From Streptomyces sp. ADI95-17 (GTDB taxonomy: Bacteria; Actinomycetota; Actinomycetes; Streptomycetales; Streptomycetaceae), in assembly GCF_003846175.1 (NCBI RefSeq), contig NZ_ML123046.1, positions 580,509 through 619,476 of the forward strand: a stretch of 38,968 nucleotides of DNA, read 5' to 3'. The notes beneath the pieces were generated by a model, which was not told the DNA's origin, did not search any database, and was given only the letters and a program-made list of their open reading frames with translations. A program made the translations under genes and the position numbers. Positions 24,164 through 32,785 of the stretch are shown piece by piece (the stretch's first letter is position 1; each line of letters begins with the position of its first letter).

Positions 24164-25693
24164 GTGACTTCGCCTGCCTACACGGACAACGCTGCGCCCC
24201 AGCTCAGCGCGGGGCCGCGGCCCGCCCCGGGCCCGGCCGCCGACGAGGGGCTCTCGCGGCGGCTGCGCGCGCTCGCCTGCACGGCGCCGCTGCACGACCT
24301 CGATGTGCGCAAGGCGAATCTGGCCGGCGAGTACACGGTCTACGCGATGGCCGAGGTCGCGCTCGCCGCGATCGACCTCGTCACCCTCAACATGGACTTC
24401 GACACGGGTGCCGACCACGACCAGATAGTGACCAGGCTGCTGCCCCGGGTCGCCGCCCAGGCCCCGCGCCGCCCCGTGGCCGAGCACGAGCGGGTAGCCC
24501 GCTGGGTGCTGGAGAACCTGATCAACGTCGGCAGCGTGGACCGCGGATTCCGCGCCGTGTACGGCACCTTCGGCCCCGACGGGGTGTACGTCCGCCGCGA
24601 CTACGACTTCAAGCTGATCGAAGAGGTCCCGGGATACGGCGGCACCGTCTACCTCCGGGCCACCGACGAAGCGGTCAACGTCCTGGTGGGCGCCCTCGAC
24701 ACGGACGTCACCAGCGCCCAGATCGCCGCCGAGGTCAAGCTGGAGGTCCTCATCAGCCGGGGCCGTCTCGCGGACGCCCAACTCGCCGCCGAACAGGCCC
24801 GCTACCGCACCGTCCAGTACGCGGAGACCCTCCGCAAGACCCTGGAGGCCACCCGACGCAATGTCCGCGCCGTCGACTGGCTCAACGCGGTGCCGGACAT
24901 GATCGCCGAAGCCCTGGACCACGTCGCCGACCGCTACCGCCACGAGAACGCGATCCTCACCAACATCCGCAAGGCCCGTGACGAGGCGGAGGAGCCCGAG
25001 CACAAGCGCCGCGCCGCCGAGCTCGTCGACATCGTCAAGGACTGCATCCGCCGCCACACCCAGCTCCAGTCCCGCCTGCTGGAGGCCGGGCCGCTGTTCC
25101 GCGCCGAGCAGGACCGGCAGGCGTTCGCCACCCCCACGGCCCGCACCGGCCTCGACCTGTACGGCCAGCTGGTCGCCCCGCTGCTGCCGCTCCCCGTCGA
25201 ACAGGCGATCCGCGTCACCGACGCCTTCTTCGCCCACGGCACCGGACTGCGCACCCCCACGTCGGTACGGGTGGGCGACCTGGTCGACATGCTGCTCACC
25301 CCGCCCGTGGAGCGGGAACACCTGGGTGCCGAGATGCCCGAGCCCGATCTGATCGCCACTCCCGACGACAGCAGGTTCAGCGAGGAGCAGCTCGCGAGCG
25401 CCATGGAGCTCCTGGACCTGGAGCACGACGCCCCGCGCCGGCTCTCGGGCCTGCTCGCCGAGGCCCGGCGCGGCGGCGATCCCGATCTGGCCTATCTCGT
25501 CGCCCTCCTCGCGGTGCACGCCGCGAGCCCGCCCGTCGGCACCGCCTACCGCCAGGGAGAGCAGCGGCTGCTGTTCTCCGTCGACGACGGCACACAGCTC
25601 GACGACCCGGAGTTCGGGGGCGCGGACCTGATCGTCGGCACGGCCCTGCTGGACGCGGCCGGAATGGCCGCGGACCGCACGGAGGCGACATGA
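24164..25693 (+). CDS. MukF/JetA-like kleisin candidate of an SMC complex
   Basis: 509 aa, no signal peptide or membrane span. Residues 25-170 are mixed alpha/beta with winged-helix character: LAGEYTVYAMAEVALAAIDLVTLNMDFD, VARWVLENLINV, FKLIEEVPGYGGTVYLRATDEAVNVLV. Residues 185-320 are long charged helices (AAEVKLEVLISRGRLADAQLAAEQARYRTVQYAETLRKTLEATRRNV; NAILTNIRKARDEAEEPEHKRRAAELVDIV), as in the helical region of MukF/MksF/JetA kleisins. The C-terminal part has further small helical domains. It is the first gene of an operon with a winged-helix protein and a giant SMC ATPase, the gene order of MukF-MukE-MukB and JetA-JetB-JetC. GTG start, probably leaderless. Assignment rests on architecture and context, not on a recognised Pfam signature. 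Confidence 0.6.
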   Translation: MTSPAYTDNAAPQLSAGPRPAPGPAADEGLSRRLRALACTAPLHDLDVRKANLAGEYTVYAMAEVALAAIDLVTLNMDFDTGADHDQIVTRLLPRVAAQAPRRPVAEHERVARWVLENLINVGSVDRGFRAVYGTFGPDGVYVRRDYDFKLIEEVPGYGGTVYLRATDEAVNVLVGALDTDVTSAQIAAEVKLEVLISRGRLADAQLAAEQARYRTVQYAETLRKTLEATRRNVRAVDWLNAVPDMIAEALDHVADRYRHENAILTNIRKARDEAEEPEHKRRAAELVDIVKDCIRRHTQLQSRLLEAGPLFRAEQDRQAFATPTARTGLDLYGQLVAPLLPLPVEQAIRVTDAFFAHGTGLRTPTSVRVGDLVDMLLTPPVEREHLGAEMPEPDLIATPDDSRFSEEQLASAMELLDLEHDAPRRLSGLLAEARRGGDPDLAYLVALLAVHAASPPVGTAYRQGEQRLLFSVDDGTQLDDPEFGGADLIVGTALLDAAGMAADRTEAT

Positions 25694-25854
25694 CCGGCGC
25701 CGCCCGCACCGCACGGCGGACACCGGCCCGCCCGGCCCCCGCCGGCACATGTGCCACGGCCCCGGACCGGACCGCGCCGCCCGGCACGGCCCCCGCGAGA
25801 GCCACCGCCCACCCCGTACCGAAGAGTTTCCGCAGCAAGGAGCGACCGTCGTGA
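25690..25854 (+). CDS. Possible 54-aa ORF bridging the kleisin and kite genes
   Basis: ATG 25690 overlaps the kleisin stop (ATGA) and its TGA (25852-25854) overlaps the GTG of the next gene (GTGA), so it fills the whole intergenic gap. Product is Ala/Arg/Pro/Thr-rich (begins MTGAARTARRTPARPAPAGT) with a basic end (KSFRSKERPS). Third-position GC is high, but second-position GC is high too, which argues for low-complexity GC DNA, not a folded protein. It may serve only to keep ribosomes running into the downstream gene. No homologue recognised. Confidence 0.25.
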   Translation: MTGAARTARRTPARPAPAGTCATAPDRTAPPGTAPARATAHPVPKSFRSKERPS

Positions 25855-26780
25855 GCGACCACCGCGCACAGCACGTCGACGCGTGGAGCGAGCCGACCGC
25901 CGCGTACACGACCGAGGGCACCGGACCCGCCGACCCGGTGGTTCCCGCGGCCACGCCGCCCGTCACCCCGGCCGACGCGGCCGATGCCGCCCGGCTCGTC
26001 GCCTTCGGCCTGCAGCCCAAGCTGCTGCCCGCCCGCGACGCCGAATACGCCGAACTGCTCCGCCGCTACCGGGAGGAGCCCGCCTTCGCCCGGCTCGCCG
26101 ACGCCGTGGCGACCGGACTCGGCCTGGTCGTCCTGGAGGTGTCCACCCGGGCCGGCATGGCCGTCACCGCCGGTGAGGACTCGGTATTCGCCGTCCGCAT
26201 GGGCGACTACGCCCGCCGCGCCTCCTCCGACTCCGCCGACCGCTTCCTGCACGGGCTCGCGCACCTCGCGGTCGCCGCGATGGCCTTTCCCCGCCCCGAG
26301 GACCTCGCCGACGACGCCTACATCGGCCGGATCACGGTCAACGGCGTCGACTCGTTCGTACGCCAGGCATGCCACCGCCTGGAGGAGCGCGCCGAGGAGC
26401 ACGGGGACAACACCGACCCGGCCACCGACGCTCCCGGACTCGAAGCGGCCTGGCGGATCTACGCCCGGCGCAGCTCCACCGGCGCCACGAAGGACGCCCG
26501 CCGCCTGGCCGGCTCCACCACCGGCATCGTCGGCAAGGCCGTCGCCTTCCTCACCGACTCCGGCTTCCTCCAGCGCACCGGCGACGACGCCGGCGGAGCC
26601 TTCCGCACCACCGCCCGCTACCAGCTCCAGGTCCGCGACATGGCCGGCAGCGCCGCCATGGCCGAACTGCTGGAACTCGGCGTAGTCCCGGTCACCGACG
26701 GCACGGCGACGCTGCTGCCGCCGCCCGACGCCGACGACCTGGAGCTGGCCGCCGACGCCGGTCTGCCCTTCCACGCCTGA
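25851..26780 (+). CDS. MukE/JetB-like kite (winged-helix) protein candidate
   Basis: 309 aa. After a disordered N-terminus (about 1-45) come helical and winged-helix segments: FGLQPKLLPARDAEYAELLRRYREEPAFARLADAVATGLGL, FRLGD-like AVRMGDYARRASSDSADRFLHGLAHLAVAAMAFPRPEDL, then TTGIVGKAVAFLTDSGFLQRTGDDAGGAFRTTARYQLQVRDM, which reads as a winged helix with a wing at GDDAGGAF. Size and tandem winged-helix look fit MukE/MksE/JetB, which bind the kleisin. GTG 25851 has AAGGAG 8-9 nt upstream. The SMC-like gene starts 59 nt downstream. Placement between a kleisin-like and an SMC-like gene is the main argument. Confidence 0.58.
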   Translation: MSDHRAQHVDAWSEPTAAYTTEGTGPADPVVPAATPPVTPADAADAARLVAFGLQPKLLPARDAEYAELLRRYREEPAFARLADAVATGLGLVVLEVSTRAGMAVTAGEDSVFAVRMGDYARRASSDSADRFLHGLAHLAVAAMAFPRPEDLADDAYIGRITVNGVDSFVRQACHRLEERAEEHGDNTDPATDAPGLEAAWRIYARRSSTGATKDARRLAGSTTGIVGKAVAFLTDSGFLQRTGDDAGGAFRTTARYQLQVRDMAGSAAMAELLELGVVPVTDGTATLLPPPDADDLELAADAGLPFHA

Positions 26781-26839
26781 CCGGCCCGCCCCACCACCGC
26801 CGTCTCCCCCCGCTGCCTGAACGACGAGAGTCCGCCGCC

Positions 26840-29800
26840 ATGTACGAGCTGTCCCGGGTCCGCCTCTACTCCATCGGGCCTGCCGGTGCGCGCTACGCCG
26901 ACACCGTGCTTGACCTGCGCGGAGTGGGCGAGCCCGTGCCCAACCCCGCGCCGGCCCAGGCGGAGTTCTTCGAGGAGGAGCCGGTCGGCCCGCCGCGCCG
27001 CCCCGCCCCCGCCGGCGTGCTCTTCCTGGAGAACGGCGGCGGCAAGTCGGTGCTGCTGAAACTGATCTTCTCGGTGATGCTGCCCGGCCACCGCAACACC
27101 CTCGGCGGCGCCAGCTCCGGCGTGCTGCGCAAATTCCTGCTCGCCGACGACTGCGGACATGTCGCCCTGGAGTGGCAGCACACCCTCACCGGCGAGTGCG
27201 TGGTCGTCGGCAAGGTCAGCGAATGGCGCGGCCGGCAGGTCTCCAACGACCCCCGGAAGTTCGCCGAGGCCTGGTACTCCTTCCGGCCCGGACCCGGCCT
27301 CAGCCTGGACTCCCTGCCGGTCGCCGAGGCCACCTCCGTACGCCGCCCCGCCGAAGGCGTTTCCGGCGCGCAGGGCAGACGGCGCACCATGAAGGGCTTC
27401 CGCGACGCCCTGACCGAGGCGGGCAAGTTCTACCAGCACCTCGACGTGCACTGGGAAGAGATCCACGACCGCTGGAACGAACACCTCGGAGACCTCGGGC
27501 TCGACCCCGAACTCTTCCGCTACCAGCGCGAGATGAACGCCGACGAGGGCGAGGCGGCGGGCCTCTTCGCGGTCAAGAAGGACTCCGACTTCACCGACCT
27601 GCTGCTCCGCGCCGTCACCGACACCCGCGACACCGACGGCCTCGCCGACCTGGTGAGCGGCTTCGGCAACAAGCTGGGCCGCCGCGCCGAACTGACCGCC
27701 GAACGCGACTTCACCGCAGGCTCGGTCGATCTCCTCGGCCGGATCGTGGAGGCCGCCGAAACCCGTTCCCGCGCCCGGGACATCCACGCGGGCGCCGAGC
27801 GCCGCACCCGTACGCTCGCCCGCAGGCTCTCCGCCCGCGCCCGCGAGGAACGCGGCCGGACCGCCGAGCTGGCCCAGCAGGTGACGGGCGCCGCGCACAC
27901 CGTCACCTCGGCCGAACAGGCCCGCGGCCGCAGCGCGTCGATCGCCGCCGAACTGGCCTACCGGCACGCCTCGCTGGCCCTGACCGCGGCGGAGAAGGGC
28001 GCCGCCGCCCAGCGCCGCGAACTGGTCGACGCCCGCACCCTGCACTCCGCCTGGCAGGCCGCCGAGGCCGTACTGCGCCACCGCGCCGCCGCCGACCGTT
28101 CCGCACGGGTGGCCGTCGCCATCCGCGAGGCGGAGCGGGACGCCGCGCCCGCGCTCGCCGCCCGTGCCAAGGCCGCCGCCGACCTCGTGCAGGCACTGCA
28201 CACCGCCGCCGAGGCCGGCGAAACCGTCGCCAACGAGGAGGAGGAGCGCTCCGACACGCTCCAGAGCGCGGGCGAGACCGCCCACCGGGACGCCACCACC
28301 GCCGCCACCGAGGCCCAGCGCGCCCGCAGCGAGGCCGGACACCTGCGCCAGCGCCTCGCCGAGGTCGAGCAGGAGACCGCGGAAGCGGTACGGGCCGGCT
28401 GGCTCGACGACACCGCGCCGGACGCCGACCCGGCCCGTGCCGCCCTCGCCGCCAGCGACGCGGAGCAGTCCGCCGTCGCCGCGTGGGACACCGCCAGGGA
28501 GGCCGCCCGCTCGGCGGCCGACGTGGCCAGGGAAGCCGCGGCCGCCGAGAGCCGAGCCGAACTCGCGGCGGCGCGGGCCGCCGACGCCGCACAGGCCGCG
28601 GACCAGTCGTACGAGGCCGAGCTCAGGGCCGCCGAGTCGATCGCCGCCGACCACCGGCTGGCCGACCTGCTGGGCCTGCCCACCGCCCCCGGCACCGGCG
28701 TGCCCCGCCCCCGCCGCGGCGCGGCCGGAACGGACCGGGACGGCGCCGAGGACACCGGGACCGACACCGACAACGGCCCGGCCACCCCCGACCGACAGGT
28801 CGCCGCGGAGACGAGCGGCCCGGCGGGCGAGACCGGCCGGCCCGTCCAGGCGGCCCACGGCGCACACACCGTCACAGCAGAACAGGCCACCGCCTCCGAA
28901 CAGCCGCTCACCGCCCAGGAACTCGACCGCAGCGCCGACGAACTGCGCGAGCTGCTCGACCAGGGCATCGCCGCAGCCGAGCGCCGCCTCTTCGAACTGC
29001 GCACCGCGGCCGCCGACGACTCCCGCATCCTCGGCGCCCTCGGCGACGGCGGACTGCTGCCGCCCGGCCCCGACGTCCTCGCCACCGTCGAGTACCTCGG
29101 GGAGCACGGCATCCCCGCGCTGCCCGGCTGGCGCTACCTCGCCCAGGCCGTCGACCCCGCCGACCACGCGGCCGTCCTCGCCGCCCGCCCCGAGCTCGTC
29201 GACGGCGTGGTCATCACCGACCCCGACTCGCACGCACGCGCCCGCGAGGTCCTCAGTGGCGCCGCCCTGCTGCCGCGCTCCGCGGTCGCCGTCGGCACCG
29301 CCGCCGCGCTGCTCGCCCCCGTCCCCGCCGCCGGCACCGGTTCGGCGGCGAGCACGGAAGGGGTGTTCCTCGTCCCGCCGAACCCGGCGATGCACGACGA
29401 ACTCGCGGCCGACGAGGAGCGCCAGGCGCTCAGGAGCCGGACCGCCGCCCGGGACGAGGACATCCGCACCCTCGCGGCCCGCCTCACCGCCGACCGTTCG
29501 CTGGCCGCCCGCATCGGCTCCTGGCGGGCCGACTGCCCGCCCGGAATGCTCGCCGAGCTCGCCGGGGCCGCGCGCACCGCCCGCACGGCCGCGGAGACCG
29601 CCGAGGCCGAGCTCGCCGAGGCCCGTACGGTGCGCGCCGAGGCGGACGAGGCCGCCGCGGACACCGCCCGCGTCCGTGAGGAGCGCCAGGAGGCCGCCCA
29701 GCGGGCCCGCCGCGCCGCCGACGCCCTCGCGGGCCTCGCGTACCGGCTCCGCGAACGCGCGGGCTGGCAGGTGAAACTCCGCGAACTCGTCGACGAGGCG

Positions 29801-31663
29801 GCCGAGTCCGAAGCCCGTGCCACCGTCTGCCTGGAGCGCGCCCGCGCCGCCGACGAGGACCGCAGGGCCGCCCAGCGCGCCGCCGACGACGCCCGCCGCA
29901 CCGCCCGCGCCCTGCGTGCCGAACGAGCGGAGATCGCCGGCGCCCCCGAGCACCTCCCGGAGCCCGAGGACGACAGCCCGCGCCCCGCACTCCCCGCGCT
30001 GCGCGAGGCGTACCGGGCGGCGTCCCAGCTGTACGAGAAGGTCGGCGTGGGCGCCGACCTGCGCGCCGAGCAGGCCCGCGCGGAGAGCGACGAGAGCGCC
30101 GCCCTCGCCGAACTGGACCGGCTCACCAACAAGGTCCGCACCCGCGCCGCCCAGCTCCTCGAAGGCACCGACGGCGCGGACGGCCCCTCCCGGCAGGCGG
30201 CCGCCGCCCGCGCCGAGTCCCTGGTCCAGCTCCTGGAGACCCGGGCCTCCACCGCGAGCGAGCAGCTGGGCCGGCTCCGCGGCGAGGCCGAGCGCCTGGC
30301 CCCGGCGGACGGCGAGCCCCACCACACCGAACTCCCCGAGGAGCTGGTCCCCGCCGACGCCGACCGGGCCCAGACCCTCCTGCGCACCGCCACGGCCGAA
30401 CTGGCCGCCGCCACCGCCACCCTGGAGGCCGCCCGCGCCGCCCACGCCGAGCTGCTGTACGCACACCGCACCGCCGAGGACTCGGCAGGCGGCTTCGACG
30501 AGACGGCGGCCCTTCTGCGCGACCTCCTCCGGGACCACGGCGCGGACGACGACACCGAGGCCCCCGAGCCGTATCCGGGCAGCCTCGACGAGGCTCGGCA
30601 GTCCGCCGCCGAGGCCCGCCGCTCACTGCGCGGCTGCGCCACCGACCTGTCCGCCGCCGAGAGCGCCGTACGCGAGGCGAGCGACGTCCTCGTCCGGCAC
30701 GCCAACTCCACGCGTTACGAACAGGTCCGCACCCCCGCCCGCCAGCAGATCCGCGAGCTGCCGGCCGCCGCGCTGCCCGAGCACGCCGAGAAGTGGGCCG
30801 CGGCCTTCGCGCCCCGGCTGAGGGTGCTCACCGACGAGCTGGCCCAGCTGGAGCGCAACCGCGACTCCATCGTCGACAGGCTCCGCGGCCTCGTGGAGTC
30901 CGCGCTCACCACCCTGCGCTCCGCCCAGCGGCTCTCCCAGCTCCCGGAGGGACTGGGGGAGTGGTCGGGCCAGGAATTCCTCCGCATCCGCTTCGAGGAA
31001 CCCGACCAGGCGACCCTCACCGAACGGCTCGGAGAGGTCGTCGACGAGGCGACCCGCGCCGCGCTGAAAAAGAACTCGGACCTGCGCAGGGACGGCATGT
31101 CCCTGCTGCTGCGCGGTGTGCAGGCGGCGCTGGAACCCAAGGGCATCGCCGTGGAGATCCTCAAGCCGGACGCGGTGCTGCGCGCCGAGCGTGTCCCGGT
31201 CGGGCAGATGGGCGACGTCTTCTCCGGCGGCCAGCTGCTCACCGCCGCCATCGCGCTCTACTGCACGATGGCCGCGCTGCGCAGCAACGACCGGGGCCGT
31301 GACCGGCACCAGCACCGGCACGCGGGCACGCTCTTCCTGGACAACCCCATCGGCCGCGCCAACGCCACCTATCTGCTGGAGCTCCAGCGCGCGGTGTCGG
31401 ACGCCCTGGGCGTACAACTCCTCTACACGACCGGACTGTTCGACACCACGGCGCTCGCCGAATTCCCGCTGGTCATCCGGCTGCGCAACGACGCGGATCT
31501 GCGCGCCGGGCTGAAGTACATCAGCGTGGAGGAGCATCTGCGCCCGGGACTGCCGCAGCAGGACCCGAACGGCGAGACGGTGCACGGCGAGATCACCGCC
31601 ACCCGCATGTTCAAGCGCGCCACCACATCCCCCGACACCGCCCCGGCTCCCGTCGACGATTAG
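26840..31663 (+). CDS. Giant SMC/MukB-like coiled-coil ATPase (1607 aa)
   Basis: The N-terminal head has VRLYSIGPAGARYADTVLDL and the Walker A ENGGGKSVLLKL (about 64-75). Then come long Ala/Glu/Arg coiled coils (about 270-600), an acidic disordered linker (about 613-680), a globular hinge-like domain (about 725-860; DGVVITDPDSHARAREVL), a returning coiled coil (about 860-1420), and the C-terminal head. That head carries the ABC signature FSGGQLLTAAIAL (about 1461) and Walker B GTLFLDNPIGRANA (about 1497). This is the full SMC layout, closest in size and context to MukB/MksB/JetC. Where SMC and Rad50 proteins have Asp-Glu, Walker B reads Asp-Asn. ATG 26840 with a weak GAGAG. No JetD-type nuclease adjoins it. 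Confidence 0.8.
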   Translation: MYELSRVRLYSIGPAGARYADTVLDLRGVGEPVPNPAPAQAEFFEEEPVGPPRRPAPAGVLFLENGGGKSVLLKLIFSVMLPGHRNTLGGASSGVLRKFLLADDCGHVALEWQHTLTGECVVVGKVSEWRGRQVSNDPRKFAEAWYSFRPGPGLSLDSLPVAEATSVRRPAEGVSGAQGRRRTMKGFRDALTEAGKFYQHLDVHWEEIHDRWNEHLGDLGLDPELFRYQREMNADEGEAAGLFAVKKDSDFTDLLLRAVTDTRDTDGLADLVSGFGNKLGRRAELTAERDFTAGSVDLLGRIVEAAETRSRARDIHAGAERRTRTLARRLSARAREERGRTAELAQQVTGAAHTVTSAEQARGRSASIAAELAYRHASLALTAAEKGAAAQRRELVDARTLHSAWQAAEAVLRHRAAADRSARVAVAIREAERDAAPALAARAKAAADLVQALHTAAEAGETVANEEEERSDTLQSAGETAHRDATTAATEAQRARSEAGHLRQRLAEVEQETAEAVRAGWLDDTAPDADPARAALAASDAEQSAVAAWDTAREAARSAADVAREAAAAESRAELAAARAADAAQAADQSYEAELRAAESIAADHRLADLLGLPTAPGTGVPRPRRGAAGTDRDGAEDTGTDTDNGPATPDRQVAAETSGPAGETGRPVQAAHGAHTVTAEQATASEQPLTAQELDRSADELRELLDQGIAAAERRLFELRTAAADDSRILGALGDGGLLPPGPDVLATVEYLGEHGIPALPGWRYLAQAVDPADHAAVLAARPELVDGVVITDPDSHARAREVLSGAALLPRSAVAVGTAAALLAPVPAAGTGSAASTEGVFLVPPNPAMHDELAADEERQALRSRTAARDEDIRTLAARLTADRSLAARIGSWRADCPPGMLAELAGAARTARTAAETAEAELAEARTVRAEADEAAADTARVREERQEAAQRARRAADALAGLAYRLRERAGWQVKLRELVDEAAESEARATVCLERARAADEDRRAAQRAADDARRTARALRAERAEIAGAPEHLPEPEDDSPRPALPALREAYRAASQLYEKVGVGADLRAEQARAESDESAALAELDRLTNKVRTRAAQLLEGTDGADGPSRQAAAARAESLVQLLETRASTASEQLGRLRGEAERLAPADGEPHHTELPEELVPADADRAQTLLRTATAELAAATATLEAARAAHAELLYAHRTAEDSAGGFDETAALLRDLLRDHGADDDTEAPEPYPGSLDEARQSAAEARRSLRGCATDLSAAESAVREASDVLVRHANSTRYEQVRTPARQQIRELPAAALPEHAEKWAAAFAPRLRVLTDELAQLERNRDSIVDRLRGLVESALTTLRSAQRLSQLPEGLGEWSGQEFLRIRFEEPDQATLTERLGEVVDEATRAALKKNSDLRRDGMSLLLRGVQAALEPKGIAVEILKPDAVLRAERVPVGQMGDVFSGGQLLTAAIALYCTMAALRSNDRGRDRHQHRHAGTLFLDNPIGRANATYLLELQRAVSDALGVQLLYTTGLFDTTALAEFPLVIRLRNDADLRAGLKYISVEEHLRPGLPQQDPNGETVHGEITATRMFKRATTSPDTAPAPVDD

Positions 31664-31677
31664 GCGCGGGCACGCGC
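31664..31677 (+). terminator. Small hairpin after the SMC-like gene
   Basis: GCGCG (31664-31668), loop GGCA, CGCGC (31673-31677), directly after the TAG. Only 5 bp, so weak. Confidence 0.3.
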
Positions 31678-31771
31678 TGGAACACCCGAGCCGCGCCGCG
31701 GGAACGGGAACGGATGAGAAGGGAAGACGCGGGACGGGCCGGCAGGACAAGCACACCTGCGGCCCGATGGC

Positions 31772-31851
31772 GCTCAGGCTCGACGACGGCTCAGGCTCGA
31801 CGACGGCTCAAGCCCGTGAGAGGCCTTCGACGGCTCAAGCCCGTGAGAGGC
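31772..31851. repeat. Two tandem repeat families at a gene end
   Basis: GCTCAGGCTCGACGACG occurs at 31772-31788 and 31789-31805. A related 27-nt unit beginning GCTCAAGCCCGTGAGAGGC is at 31806-31832, with its first 19 nt repeated at 31833-31851. The last copy contains the stop codon and last codons of the minus-strand membrane protein gene, so the gene end has been duplicated downstream. Confidence 0.85.
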
Positions 31852-32308
31852 TTTCCGAGCCCCGGCGGCGTATCCGAGCCTCGTCCCGCTGCGCGGTCCG
31901 CGCCGCCCGCCGCGCCCTGCGGCGCTCACGGCGCAACTGCCGCGCCGAACTGCTCGGCACCGAAACCACGCCGTTGCGCTGGTTCCAGACCTGCCGGGTC
32001 ACCCACACGTCCAGCACCGACCAGGTCGCGACCACGGTGCTGCCCACACTGCTCAGCACCATCGGGAAGGCCAGCCAGGACCCGGCCAGCGTGCACAGGA
32101 ACGCCACCATCGCCTGGATGATCGTCAGCGACATGATGAGAACGGCGCGCACGGCGGACCTGCGGACCGGGTCAGGCATCCGCCGCCGTGTCGCGGGCTC
32201 TTCCACCCACAGCTGCTGGCGCGGGATCTTCGCCCCGCCCGCCGCCGCCGAGTTCGCCGGCGCGGCCGGTGCCGACGGCACCGTGCCCCGACGCTGTTCC
32301 GTCTTCAA
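31835..32308 (-). CDS. Two-TM small membrane protein, basic tail (157 aa)
   Basis: 157 aa from TTG 32306-32308 (GGGGAG 9 nt upstream); an in-frame extension upstream is possible but lacks conserved character. N-terminal 45 residues are disordered (Ala, Pro). Two membrane spans: VRAVLIMSLTIIQAMVAFLCTLAG (about 53-76) and WLAFPMVLSSVGSTVVATWSVLDVWV (about 78-103). The C-terminal 30 residues are strongly basic (RQLRRERRRARRAARTAQR), probably cytosolic. No family recognised. It is convergent with the SMC-like operon and divergent from cvnA, and its end overlaps tandem repeats. Confidence 0.65.
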   Translation of the reverse strand: MKTEQRRGTVPSAPAAPANSAAAGGAKIPRQQLWVEEPATRRRMPDPVRRSAVRAVLIMSLTIIQAMVAFLCTLAGSWLAFPMVLSSVGSTVVATWSVLDVWVTRQVWNQRNGVVSVPSSSARQLRRERRRARRAARTAQRDEARIRRRGSESLSRA

Positions 32309-32706
32309 GGCCCTCAACTCCCCACCACTGTCCGACTTCAGGGTTGCTGCCCGGCATGCGCCGTTTCTACGCGGGCGGATCGGACCGTCCTGCCTCACGA
32401 CCCCTGCCCCGCGTCGCCCACCCCGTGGATCGCGCACCGCGACCCACCACCATGATCCCGCCTGACCGGCCCCGGCTCTCCCCGTGTTACCCCTGCCCCG
32501 TACAGAGAGACGAGTGAACGGCCGTGAAGATTCCCCCGAACCGTCGTGAAGCGAAGGATTCCAGCCAACTGCCCCGCCGAACAGAATGAAGCCCTGTCAG
32601 GTCTCTTCTGCCGCTTTCGCGAATTTCATTGCCCGGAATACCAGGACAACCCATGACCAACACCGGACAGCGCGGCCGAAAATCGTCCGGACGTCCCTTC
32701 GAGTTG

Positions 32707-32727
32707 CTACTCCGTCAGTAGTAGGCT
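32707..32727 (+). promoter_or_regulatory. Candidate cvn operon promoter with small dyad
   Basis: TAGGCT (32722-32727) is a TANNNT -10 box about 59 nt before cvnA. CTACT (32707-32711) and AGTAG (32717-32721) form a dyad touching it. A -35 at TTCGAG (32698-32703) is weak. The rest of the 32309-32785 gap shows no gene or other clear signal. Confidence 0.4.
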
Positions 32728-32785
32728 CGCGCCGTTTATTGACGGAACACGACCCCCGCCCCGCGGGGTCGAGCTGGGGGAGTCC

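Noticed and set aside
26618..30538. Very long open frame on the minus strand opposite the SMC-like gene
   Set aside because: Gly/Val/Ala-rich antisense shadow caused by high GC at third positions; no domain or ribosome-binding site.
24164..31663. Complete Wadjet (JetABCD) defence system
   Set aside because: No JetD-like nuclease is present upstream or downstream, and Jet-specific motifs I know are not visible. Only the general MukBEF-like layout is supported.
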